64,000 nucleotides of DNA from Leptolyngbya sp. PCC 7375 (GTDB taxonomy: Bacteria; Cyanobacteriota; Cyanobacteriia; Phormidesmidales; Phormidesmidaceae): contig NZ_JH993797.1 of assembly GCF_000316115.1 (NCBI RefSeq), positions 5,380,486 through 5,444,485 of the forward strand, read 5' to 3'. Below, in pieces: positions 54,144-62,411 of the stretch. The notes beneath the pieces were generated by a model. That model did not search any database and was not told where the DNA came from. It saw only the letters and a list, made by a program, of their open reading frames with translations. The position numbers were made by a program, and so were the translations under genes. Within the stretch, counting starts at the first letter, position 1. Each line of letters opens with the position of its first letter.

Positions 54144-54737
54144 ATGGTTCAACAGCTGAGGGTAGATCTGAATGCCCGCCGCCCATCCCGCCGCCCGACT
54201 GTCTCTGATGTTTCCCAAAACATTGCCAGCGGGGAGCGTCACCCATTTTTACAAGCCCTTGAAGGATCAATACGGGTATTTACATCTGTTCATCGCAGCT
54301 TTTTTACCAATGTTATGGTCCAAGCTCTACATTCTGCTGACCAAGGTATGACGGTACTAGTCGCTCAGTTCCTCAAAGGCGGTATTGACCAAGGCCCAGG
54401 TCACATGACCCACATGGGGCAAAACTTAGACTGGTTACGCTGCGGGTACGCTGGCTGCATCTTTGAAACTACCGATGATGCCCATGCCCAAAGTGCAGTG
54501 AGTGAGCTGTGGTCCCATGTCAAGTCAGTCGTACAAAGCGATCAATATGGTTTAGTCATGCTAGATGAGCTCAGCCTTGCCATTGAGTACGGTTTAATTC
54601 CAGAAGCTGAAGTACTCGATTTACTTAAGCACCGACCCGCTCAAATGGATATCATTTTGACAGGCCCTAAGATGCCCTACTCAATTCTGTCAATGGCCGA
54701 TCAGGTTACTGAATTCCGTCGTGAGTTTTTGCCCTAG
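54144..54737 (+). CDS. CobO/BtuR-like protein lacking the P-loop
   Basis: 197 aa. The body matches cob(I)alamin adenosyltransferase CobO/BtuR: VLVAQFLKGG, LDWLRCG, YGLVMLDELSLAIEYGLI, VLDLLKHRPAQMDIILTG, and ADQVTEFRREF. The expected Walker A (GNGKGKTTAA-like) is replaced by TSVHRSFFTNV, so ATP binding by the usual loop is unlikely. It is probably a degenerate paralog that lost adenosyltransferase activity, or one with a different ligand mode. Just upstream of dcd (51-base gap), same strand. Confidence 0.82.
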   Translation: MVQQLRVDLNARRPSRRPTVSDVSQNIASGERHPFLQALEGSIRVFTSVHRSFFTNVMVQALHSADQGMTVLVAQFLKGGIDQGPGHMTHMGQNLDWLRCGYAGCIFETTDDAHAQSAVSELWSHVKSVVQSDQYGLVMLDELSLAIEYGLIPEAEVLDLLKHRPAQMDIILTGPKMPYSILSMADQVTEFRREFLP

Positions 54738-54788
54738 TCAAAAGGCAATCAAGCCCATTTCCATATGGTGAGTCGTGAGTCGTAAACA

Positions 54789-55382
54789 ATGATCAAAAAT
54801 GATGCTTGGATCAACACCATGGCCAAAGAGGGCATGATTGCGCCCTTTGAAACCAAACTAGTACGACGGGTAGACCTAAATGGTACCAACGTGCCCGTAA
54901 TTAGCTACGGATTATCTTCTTTTGGATACGACATCCGCTTATCACCTAAAGAATTTCGGATTTTTCGTCATATACCAGGCACGGTCATCGACCCTAAACA
55001 CTTTAATCCAGAAAACTTGGAGCTCACTCAGCTACAACGGGATGAATCCGGCAGCTATTTCATATTGCCTGCCCATTCCTATGGTTTGGGAGTAGCCCTA
55101 GAGCGACTTGCGATTCCCGACAACATTACTACTATTTGTATCGGCAAAAGTACCTATGCCCGCTGCGGGATTATCGCTAACCTGACACCAGCCGAAGCTG
55201 GCTGGCGTGGTTATCTCACATTAGAGTTTTCCAACTCCTCCAGCGCAGACTGCCGTATCTACGCCAATGAGGGCGTCGTGCAGCTTTTATTTTTGGAAGG
55301 GGATCCTTGCCAAATTAGCTATGAAACTCGCCAGGGTAAATATCAGGATCAATCAGAAATGGTTACCCTGGCGCGGGTTTAG
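54789..55382 (+). CDS. dcd: dCTP deaminase
   Basis: 197 aa. VISYGLSSFGYDIRLS, IGKSTYARCGIIANLTPAEAGWRGYLTLEFSN (catalytic Glu) and VVQLLFLEGDPCQISY match Dcd, which converts dCTP to dUTP as a source of dTTP. Full length. Ends 22 bases before the palindrome at 55404. Confidence 0.94.
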   Translation: MIKNDAWINTMAKEGMIAPFETKLVRRVDLNGTNVPVISYGLSSFGYDIRLSPKEFRIFRHIPGTVIDPKHFNPENLELTQLQRDESGSYFILPAHSYGLGVALERLAIPDNITTICIGKSTYARCGIIANLTPAEAGWRGYLTLEFSNSSSADCRIYANEGVVQLLFLEGDPCQISYETRQGKYQDQSEMVTLARV

Positions 55383-55403
55383 TCAACCGATATTATAGAG
55401 ACG

Positions 55404-55445
55404 GTTCGTTGTAGAGGCGTTCCATGGAACGCCTCTACAACGAAC
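55404..55445. repeat. 42-bp perfect palindrome (CCATGG-core family)
   Basis: Two exact 21-base arms meet at CCATGG; the arm contains GTAGAGGCGTT. It lies between dcd and the convergent flavoprotein gene, overlapping the last codons of the latter. Confidence 0.88.
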
Positions 55446-56754
55446 GCCGGAAATTAAACCAATTCTCAGCCCAATCTCGTCGCCATTGCCCTTCACACCA
55501 ACGGCAATGTTTCCATTGATCAATCGCTTGATAAATAACATCCAGCAACGTACCAGGTCTAAAACTAGCAGTTATCCATGGGCTCAGGGTCTGCATATTA
55601 GGTTTGTTACCCAAAGCTGCTGCCAATGTAGGAGCCCCATCCCCCATCAGATGCATCCCAATAATCTGCTGACCTAAGATAATAAGTTTGCAAAAGTTAA
55701 TCTGTGCAACATTTTCAGCCATCTCTGGCAGACAAAACGCCTGAAATATCTGCACATCACGCCCATAACATCGTCTCGCCTGGCGCTCCGTCAAACCCCA
55801 GCGGCCAATGGGGGACCATAAATTAATTCCATACAACACCCGCTCATATTGCATTGTTAATCGTCGCCCAAACAAGGCATTGATCAACGCAATACTTATT
55901 TCTTGCTGGGTCAACTCAGGACGATTTTCTCCCCCCAGACTACTGCCAGTCACATAAAGCTGAGAGCATTGTGTTTGCAGACAGGCATTAACCGCCATGG
56001 GAACATCTGAAGCAATACCAACATTGTTTAAAGCTAGCGTCTCCCAGGCATAAGGCTGAGGCACAATCACCAATTGCTCAACATTAAATTTTTCCGCCTT
56101 AAACTGGTACTCATCAGATCCAGGGGAATGATGCGAGAAAATGACCTTAACACCTATGCTCCGAAGCTGAACCGCAACAAGACGTTGAATATCTTCATCT
56201 TCCGCTGGTAAAAGCGACCGATCTTGCAAAATGAGAACGACCTTGCCATGACGACTCAAAGCATAGGCCCATTCCAGAGCTGTTGCACCATATCCAATCA
56301 CACCAATGCTTTTAGGAAGTGTCTCAAGTTTTGCTAACTGATGACATAAGAGACCAGTTACCATTAAGCCTGATGTGGCATAACCATCCGTTAGCAAATA
56401 TCCTTTTGCCTGAAGATAACGATTTGCTAGTTTCAACCGTCGCTCTCGTGTGAAACTAGCTGGTTCAAGGATTACATCCACACCTTGGGAGTTAAGTGCT
56501 GCAGGAGAAAGAACTGTATGGTCACATTGCAAAGAAACCCAATCACGCCAAAAAGCCCAACTTTTCTTTGGTGTTGAAGTAGACTCAGCATAGCTAAGTG
56601 CTGCCAAGGTGTATCGAGTCATATCGCTAATCTGCCAGTGCGGCGCGATCAAAGCGACCCGGGCACCTTTTTGAGCTGCAGTACAAGCAGCCATCCGACT
56701 GCTGAGACTACCTCCTAAAATCGCCAAGTCATAATCTGTGTCGTAGATTGCCAT
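55435..56754 (-). CDS. FAD/NAD(P)-dependent oxidoreductase lacking the redox Cys pair
   Basis: 439 aa of the pyridine nucleotide-disulfide oxidoreductase family. FAD-binding DLAILGGSLSSRMAACTAAQKGARVALIAP, NAD(P)-binding IGVIGYGATALEWAYALSRHGKVVLIL, and a C-terminal dimerisation-like part. The usual CxxxxC disulfide just after the FAD motif is absent (SDMTRYTLAALSYAE). It is therefore not a classical dithiol reductase. Substrate unknown. Confidence 0.85.
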   Translation of the reverse strand: MAIYDTDYDLAILGGSLSSRMAACTAAQKGARVALIAPHWQISDMTRYTLAALSYAESTSTPKKSWAFWRDWVSLQCDHTVLSPAALNSQGVDVILEPASFTRERRLKLANRYLQAKGYLLTDGYATSGLMVTGLLCHQLAKLETLPKSIGVIGYGATALEWAYALSRHGKVVLILQDRSLLPAEDEDIQRLVAVQLRSIGVKVIFSHHSPGSDEYQFKAEKFNVEQLVIVPQPYAWETLALNNVGIASDVPMAVNACLQTQCSQLYVTGSSLGGENRPELTQQEISIALINALFGRRLTMQYERVLYGINLWSPIGRWGLTERQARRCYGRDVQIFQAFCLPEMAENVAQINFCKLIILGQQIIGMHLMGDGAPTLAAALGNKPNMQTLSPWITASFRPGTLLDVIYQAIDQWKHCRWCEGQWRRDWAENWFNFRRSL

Positions 56755-56939
56755 ACTGTCACATCAACGCCTGTCACATTGCTTTGTATTACAAACAACC
56801 TTTAAGACAGCTAAAAAGAAGTGCCGCTACAACTAAAAGCAGTATGAGTGCAGTTGCAGAATAATTTCTGACAATAACACTGCCAATACGCAAAGTCGTA
56901 ACGACACTATTAATAATTTTCTAATTACTTTTGACCAGC

Positions 56940-57218
56940 TTACTTTTTAGCAACCATTTCCTTGAATAGCTTACCAGCCGAAAATGCAGGCACAGTAGTA
57001 GCTGGAATAACCATAGTATCGCCAGTTTTCGGGTTACGACCTTCACGTTCTTTGCGGTGGCGAGGCTCAAAAGAGCCAAACCCTACCAGTGTTACCTTCT
57101 CGCCATCGGCAACCGCTTCCATAATAGACTCAATCGCTGCAGAGATGACTGCATCAGCCTGCTTTTTAGTAACAGAGGCCTTTTCAGACACCTTGTCCAC
57201 AAGTTCACCTTTATTCAT
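56940..57218 (-). CDS. hup: HU-family DNA-binding protein
   Basis: 92 aa from the ATG at 57218, preceded by GAGGAG. FGSFEPRHRKEREGRNPKTGD is the HU signature arm, and PAFSAGKLFKEMV the C-terminal helix. A histone-like nucleoid protein that bends and compacts DNA. Downstream of and co-oriented with pilQ, but behind its terminator. Confidence 0.95.
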   Translation of the reverse strand: MNKGELVDKVSEKASVTKKQADAVISAAIESIMEAVADGEKVTLVGFGSFEPRHRKEREGRNPKTGDTMVIPATTVPAFSAGKLFKEMVAKK

Positions 57219-57533
57219 CTTCGTCTCCTCGCAGATTAAAACCAATGAATGAACCATGTCCATGGTTGGACAAACAAGTCAAAAAACATAAGGAAAATCT
57301 CAACAGATCGCTGAAACCCCTGAGGCCCCATGTTTTCTCTGCCCTATTCTAAGGGGTACTTTGTCAGTATGGATCTATAAAACATTGAATTTATATGGAT
57401 TTCAGCGATTTTTAGGAAAATTCATAGGATCTGTCCTCACAAAAGATACATTAAAAATCAAAAAAATCTCTGGAAACCCTAAAAAATAAGGTCTTCAGAG
57501 ATTTTACAAAATTGTTACAGAGGCTAAAGTAAA
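57219..57533. other. 315-base gap between pilQ end and HU start
   Basis: Contains the pilQ terminator (57463-57505) and the HU leader/promoter on the minus strand. No other feature seen. Confidence 0.6.
57463..57505 (-). terminator. Rho-independent terminator after pilQ
   Basis: Read on the minus strand, AAAATCTCTG pairs with CAGAGATTTT around a short loop with partial inner pairing, followed by a T-rich run (TTTTTTTGATTTTT). It ends the pilMNOQ transcript. Confidence 0.75.
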
Positions 57534-59609
57534 CTACTCGTCTTCTCCTAACAATTCCCGCACATCTTCCCCAGGTGTGTAGCTATAGCCAAAGACACTC
57601 TCATCAGAGTCATCCAAAATCTGGGGTGTAACCAAAACAATTAGCTCACGGCGTTCATCCTCATTTTGTGTATCTCTAAATAAAGCACCAATTAGGGGTA
57701 AATCACCCAGAATTGGGACTTTACTGACTGTGACGCGATCAGTCTCTTGAATAATGCCTGATAGCAGTAAAGTTTGTCCATCACGCACTCTAATTTGCCC
57801 AGATGACAGGGCTCTGGTCGAAATTGGGGTTACCAGTCCCTGGTCTCCTCCTAGATCAATATCAGCCAGTGGAGATGAAATACTTGGCGCTACCGTCATG
57901 TTGACAAATCCATTATCGTCAATGCGGTCGATAAGAATCTGTAATGTCAAACCAACGTCCTCGAAGTTAACAGTGTTAGTTTGCCGCGGAGGATCAGTGT
58001 TTGTGAAATCCACTGTAACGCTGCTGACAACCTGCTCAACTAGAGTAATGGCAGCATCTTGTCCTTCCTGAACAATCAATGTGGGATCGGTAATAATCTT
58101 GGCATGGCCATTTCTAATTTGGGCATCAATATCCAAAAAGAAGCTTGTGGCCAGCTGCGCTAAATTCCTTATACCAAAGCTAGCGTTTCCATTATCAACC
58201 TGAAACCCAAAATCCCCTGCACGAAAGCTAAGGCTAGTATCAACCTCTTCTATGGCACTGAGGTCAACGTCAATCACCCTTACATTGACGGCTACCTGAC
58301 GACGACGAAGATCGAGTTGTACCAGCTGAGCTGTAGCAATTTCGATCTGACGTGGAGTACCCACCAATGTTACGGAACTAGTCCGCTCATCGCCAATCAC
58401 CTCTAAACCACGCAGCAAAGGTGCAGAATCTTCATATTCTGCCCGCAGAATCTCAACTTCGGTTTCTAGTTCGGTTCTTTCAACTTCCTCGACTTCACCC
58501 ACATCAGTCGTTGCCACAACCTCAGTAATCTCCTGCTGATCGGTGAACGCACTCTCAGCACCCATAAAGACCAAGAAGTTAATCGCCGTTGCAACATCCA
58601 CCTGGTTGAGGCGCACACTACGTATGCTTACGTTACGTGCAGCTTGAGGTAAACGAGGTCCAACAAAAATAGTTCTACCGACACGGTTGGCTTCAAGGCC
58701 AGAAATTTGCAAAACATAGTTGAAGACATTTTGCACAGGCTCGTCTTCTATATCCAGAGTCACCTTAGTCTCTGCCTCTGCAGCACCTTCGCCATCTGCA
58801 CCAGCCTCGGTGAACGCCAGGTTCAGGCCTGCTGCACGAGCCAATAGTGACAGTGCTTCACGGGCAGTTGCATCTCTCAGTACTAAGCGGGGGACCCGCT
58901 CAGCCGTACCTAGATCAATAACATCTAGGCCAGAATTGATTTCAGATACCGAAATGTCACCCACCGGAGGTGGAACAGCCTGGGGTAAAAATGGCGGTGC
59001 AACGTTGACTGAGGGAGTTGGTACAACTTCGCCATCGATGATGACTTCGGGATTGGGGACTAAGATATCCGGTGTATCTGTTTCCGGTGTATCTGTTTCC
59101 GGCGTATCTGTTTCTGCCTGGGCGATATGGGTGGGTAGCAGAGTCTCATCGGTGACGGTTTCAATCGATTCGGGTAATTCGGTAGACTGAGGAGTAGCAT
59201 TGGGGCGTGTATCAAGACTTACGAGCAAGCCTTGACCATCAATCTTTTGCAAGTCGGCCACTGGAGCCGTGTCATTACCCTTAATAGTTAACCTCACAGT
59301 ATTATTATTGAGGGTTTCTAATTGAATCGACTTGATCGTCGATGCAGGGTTCTGCTTTGTATAGGCCTTGCCGCGAGGTAACGTCAACTGAGCATTCGTA
59401 ATGTCTGCCTGTAGCACATTATCGCGATTGACAGCAAAGATTTGAGGAGTATCACCGCCTTTAGTTGAAAGCAGCAACTCCATGCCAGTTTTAGTTACGT
59501 TCAGTTCAACGTCTTGAATGGCTGTAGCAGCAGCTTCAGCAGACTGGGCTGTGAGGACGCTGATAGCTCCGCCAGCAATTAAACTTCCGAGTTTGAAAAA
59601 GCGTTTCAC
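57534..59609 (-). CDS. pilQ: Type IV pilus secretin PilQ
   Basis: 691 aa. Signal peptide MKRFFKLGSLIAGGAISVLTA; an AMIN domain (about 30-150) that binds peptidoglycan; a low-complexity ETDTP repeat segment (about 170-180); an STN/secretin short domain (DATAREALSLLARAAGLNLAF, about 245-270); Secretin_N; and the secretin core ending VRDGQTLLLSGIIQETDRVTVSKVPILGDLPLIGALF. It forms the outer-membrane pore for type IV pili used in twitching and DNA uptake. Last gene of pilMNOQ. Confidence 0.96.
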   Translation of the reverse strand: MKRFFKLGSLIAGGAISVLTAQSAEAAATAIQDVELNVTKTGMELLLSTKGGDTPQIFAVNRDNVLQADITNAQLTLPRGKAYTKQNPASTIKSIQLETLNNNTVRLTIKGNDTAPVADLQKIDGQGLLVSLDTRPNATPQSTELPESIETVTDETLLPTHIAQAETDTPETDTPETDTPDILVPNPEVIIDGEVVPTPSVNVAPPFLPQAVPPPVGDISVSEINSGLDVIDLGTAERVPRLVLRDATAREALSLLARAAGLNLAFTEAGADGEGAAEAETKVTLDIEDEPVQNVFNYVLQISGLEANRVGRTIFVGPRLPQAARNVSIRSVRLNQVDVATAINFLVFMGAESAFTDQQEITEVVATTDVGEVEEVERTELETEVEILRAEYEDSAPLLRGLEVIGDERTSSVTLVGTPRQIEIATAQLVQLDLRRRQVAVNVRVIDVDLSAIEEVDTSLSFRAGDFGFQVDNGNASFGIRNLAQLATSFFLDIDAQIRNGHAKIITDPTLIVQEGQDAAITLVEQVVSSVTVDFTNTDPPRQTNTVNFEDVGLTLQILIDRIDDNGFVNMTVAPSISSPLADIDLGGDQGLVTPISTRALSSGQIRVRDGQTLLLSGIIQETDRVTVSKVPILGDLPLIGALFRDTQNEDERRELIVLVTPQILDDSDESVFGYSYTPGEDVRELLGEDE
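59071..59115 (-). repeat. Three 15-bp tandem repeats inside pilQ
   Basis: GGTGTATCTGTTTCC repeats three times (third copy with two changes), encoding ETDTP units in the low-complexity linker after the AMIN domain. In-frame copy-number variation would alter linker length. Confidence 0.85.
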
Positions 59610-59707
59610 AGTTCACTCCTTAAATCTTAGTTAGCGTACGTCAATGCCTAGGGATGGAATTTTGAAATTGGATAGGATTTATCAATCCACTGATCGGAGA
59701 CTATCTA

Positions 59708-60520
59708 CTACTCTGCAGGGGTTTCACCCTCAGGTGGCGGCGGTGGCGCAATTTCTGGCGGCACATTCGGATCCCCCGTTGGGATCAGCGCATTTACCTC
59801 AAAGGAAGTATTGATGCGTTGTTTTGGTTGCCCCACCACTTGTCCCTGGTTGTTGAGAACAGTTTCAGTTACTAACTGTCCTGCACCTAAGGAGAAATTC
59901 CTCAGCAACAGTAAAGGCTCTAATCGCTCAACATTGCCCAAAACTGCCTGAGTTTGACCAAAGTCTCCTGAAAACTGAACGTCATAAGTCTGACGTTTCA
60001 GTTTTCCATTCACCTCTTCCCCCAAACTGCCATCGTCAATAACAACCTCCTCACTGGGAACGAAGCTGTTCAGCTGAGCCTCAACTAAAATTGGCGGAAT
60101 GCCACGGGTCTTAATCTGATTACGTTCAGCGGCAATAGTCGCATTGCTATTCTTGATGCGCTGGTTAATGTCTAGCAACAGGGTGTCCATTGAGGACTCA
60201 TCTGCAAATAAGGAATAGACATTTCGCCGCTGAACCAACGCAACATCTCGGGCTTCTTCTAGCCTGGCAATCTCTTCAAGGCGTTCAGATTGAGTAGCCA
60301 GTTGTTGCTCTTTCTCAGCAATATCCTCTCGCAATGCTTGATTGCTTTGACGAACGGGTTGAACAAAGCGCTGGAAAAGAAAAATGGCTAAGCCAATGCC
60401 AACCAGAGCAGCCAAAATCCCTAAAATCTTGGGAGTCAGCTCAATGCCAAAGATGACAGGGTTTATCGGCTCATCATACAGCTCATCTTCGGCTGGTATA
60501 AAGTCTCCGCTTAATGTCAT
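59708..60520 (-). CDS. pilO: Type IV pilus assembly protein PilO
   Basis: 270 aa, intact. One N-terminal membrane helix (ILGILAALVGIGLAIFLFQRF, about 32-52), a coiled coil (QALREDIAEKEQQLATQSERLEEIARL), and a C-terminal ferredoxin-like domain with a Pro-rich end. Part of the PilMNO inner-membrane alignment complex. Its ATG overlaps the original pilN stop (TAATG), so translation was coupled; the insertion upstream may lower PilO expression. Confidence 0.93.
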   Translation of the reverse strand: MTLSGDFIPAEDELYDEPINPVIFGIELTPKILGILAALVGIGLAIFLFQRFVQPVRQSNQALREDIAEKEQQLATQSERLEEIARLEEARDVALVQRRNVYSLFADESSMDTLLLDINQRIKNSNATIAAERNQIKTRGIPPILVEAQLNSFVPSEEVVIDDGSLGEEVNGKLKRQTYDVQFSGDFGQTQAVLGNVERLEPLLLLRNFSLGAGQLVTETVLNNQGQVVGQPKQRINTSFEVNALIPTGDPNVPPEIAPPPPPEGETPAE

Positions 60521-60655
60521 TATTCGAGCACTCCTGTCTCTAAAAGGGCTTTTAACCTAGATGAAAGACCTACAGATGCTTGCTGATTTTCAAGTTCAGC
60601 CAGTAGTCGATCAAATTGTTCAGTAGATACACTCTTGATATTGCCTGCAATCGTG
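60520..60655 (-). pseudogene. pilN: 3' remnant of pilN, severed by the insertion sequence
   Basis: Codes the last 42 residues of PilN (from AGNIKSVSTEQFDRLLAELE through VGLSSRLKALLETGVLE), typical of the cyanobacterial PilN C-terminus. Joining it to the 5' part after removing the element and one target duplication restores an open frame (VNYTI-AGNIKS). An ORF reading out of the element from a TTG at 60780 runs in frame into this remnant and still stops over the pilO ATG. Confidence 0.9.
60648..60655. repeat. Left target-site duplication
   Basis: CAATCGTG, exact match of 62412-62419, directly flanking the element. Confidence 0.92.
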
Positions 60656-62411
60656 GGGTAACTCTTTAAGCCGGGAAACGAGCAGGTCTTAGAGAGCGTA
60701 TAAATAAGCACATTGAATTGCGATGGCCCAAAAAATAGCTCTGCAGCAATGCTCAGAGCCGTGTATCGTGTCCGATGCAAAACAAAATCGGGAACGATGA
60801 GTCTTACTATACGAGAGCGCAGCCAAAAAGTGGCTGGTTATATCAAAACGGAAACACATCTGGGCATCGAGTCGATAGCGTCGGCGCTTGGCATCAGTAA
60901 AAGCAGTGTGCACCGTCATCAGCAGGGGATAGAGCGTCGCAACCAGTATGCAGAATCGGACCTGTGGGAAACCGCGAGTGGGTCAGCTTGGCTAAAACGT
61001 CTGGTGCTAGGTGTGCTCTACCACTTTGGCATAAAGCACGGTATCGGAGCCGAGAGCCTATGCGAGTTTTTTAAGTCGGTTCATTTAGAGACCCATGTGG
61101 GTGTTTCAGCCAATGCCCTGCGTCAATTGAAACACCGTGTTGAAGACGTCATTGTCACCTACGAAGTCTCTCAATCTGAGCAATGTCAACCTCTCAACAA
61201 ACTCGGCATCTGCCTCGGGGGAGATGAAACCTTTTTTGGACTGCCGATCCTGGTGCTGGTGGAATTGGCGAGTGGGTTTATCTTTACAGAAGTTGAATGT
61301 GAGAATCGTCAGTATGAAACCTGGTGTCACCAGCTAGAGCAGTGGTGGCATCCGTCCGACTGGGAATGCCACTTTATGGTCAGTGATGGGGCTCGTGCGT
61401 TAGTGAAACTTGCCATCGCTGGTCTGGGCACCGTCAGTGTGGCCGATTTGTTCCATGGAATGCGAGCCTTAGCTCGTCCTATCGGGAGTGCATTGGGACG
61501 TCAACTGGCTCAGGTTGAAAAACAACTCGACACCCTCCAACAGCAAGTGAACCAAACCAAACCCAAGGTCAAACAACAAACTTTGTGTGTCCAGCTAGAG
61601 ACGCTGACGCAGCAATATCAACAGCTTGAACAAGATCAGTTTACCTATCATCGCGCCTTGGCCGATATTAGCCAATCGGTTCATCCTTTCACCCTGGATA
61701 CCGCTCAATGGCAACTGTTTGACGACTTAACAACCCAGTTAGCGGCTCCGTTGACGACCCTGACTCACCTAGCAAAGCTCTATGGAGGGGATAAGGCGCA
61801 ACACGCGATTGACACCTTTGAAGCTCAGATTCCTCAGTTCGCCAACGGGATTCATGCCTGGTGGCAGTGGGTGATGCAGGCCTTAGCCACTGAAACTCAG
61901 GAGATTGACACTCAAAATTGGGTTCTCACTGCCTTGTTGCCCTGGGTGTATTGGACTCAACAGACTGATAAAACCCGCAAACCTCATCTCAAAGCACGCT
62001 ATCAACAGGCCACCAGTGATGCCTATGATCAGCTCATGGCAGATGCCATGACCCTAAAGCTAGACGACACTCAACGGCAATACTGGGTCCATTGGTGCCA
62101 GTGGATGTGTGCCAAGTATCAACGCACCTCCTCGGCGGTCGAGGGGCGTAATGGCTATCTATCTCAACGTCATCAGGCCAATCGTGGCTTTTCGGCACAG
62201 TCCTTGAAGGTGCTCACCATTATTCACAATTTTGACCTTAAACGTCCCGATGGCACGACCGCTGCTCAAAGACTCTTTGGACACCCATTTCCAGACCTAT
62301 TTGAATGGATCCTCAGTACTATTAATGAGCTACCCATGCCTAGACGGTCATCTAAAGCACATCAGACAAACCCCTTACACGTAGAGCTTTTCCCGGCTTA
62401 AGTTGTTACCC
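60656..62411 (+). mobile_element. Insertion sequence with DUF6399-type transposase, 1,756 bp, inserted in pilN
   Basis: Terminal inverted repeats of 23 bases (60656-60678 and 62389-62411): GGGTAAC, three mismatched bases, then the exact 13-mer TTAAGCCGGGAAA. Flanked by an exact 8-bp duplication CAATCGTG (60648-60655 and 62412-62419). It encodes one transposase on the plus strand. Excision of the element plus one duplication copy restores the pilN frame, which proves the boundaries. The IS family name was not assigned by search. Confidence 0.95.
60797..62401 (+). CDS. DUF6399-type transposase
   Basis: 534 aa from the ATG at 60797; a TTG at 60713 is in frame upstream. N-terminal HTH (IESIASALGISKSSVHRHQQGIERR), then a catalytic-like core with GGDETFFGLPILVLVELASGFIFTEVECEN, HFMVSDGARALVKLA and VADLFHGMRALARPIG, and a late EGRNGYLSQRHQANRGF block with a conserved Glu. 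The order Asp-Glu in GDE, Asp in VSDGA and Glu in VEGRNGY suggests a DDE-type enzyme. Its stop codon lies inside the right inverted repeat and overlaps, on the other strand, the premature stop of PilN. Confidence 0.9.
   Translation: MSLTIRERSQKVAGYIKTETHLGIESIASALGISKSSVHRHQQGIERRNQYAESDLWETASGSAWLKRLVLGVLYHFGIKHGIGAESLCEFFKSVHLETHVGVSANALRQLKHRVEDVIVTYEVSQSEQCQPLNKLGICLGGDETFFGLPILVLVELASGFIFTEVECENRQYETWCHQLEQWWHPSDWECHFMVSDGARALVKLAIAGLGTVSVADLFHGMRALARPIGSALGRQLAQVEKQLDTLQQQVNQTKPKVKQQTLCVQLETLTQQYQQLEQDQFTYHRALADISQSVHPFTLDTAQWQLFDDLTTQLAAPLTTLTHLAKLYGGDKAQHAIDTFEAQIPQFANGIHAWWQWVMQALATETQEIDTQNWVLTALLPWVYWTQQTDKTRKPHLKARYQQATSDAYDQLMADAMTLKLDDTQRQYWVHWCQWMCAKYQRTSSAVEGRNGYLSQRHQANRGFSAQSLKVLTIIHNFDLKRPDGTTAAQRLFGHPFPDLFEWILSTINELPMPRRSSKAHQTNPLHVELFPA

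Noticed and set aside
59071..59115. Short repeats in pilQ as a CRISPR-like array
   Set aside because: They are contiguous in-frame coding repeats without spacers.
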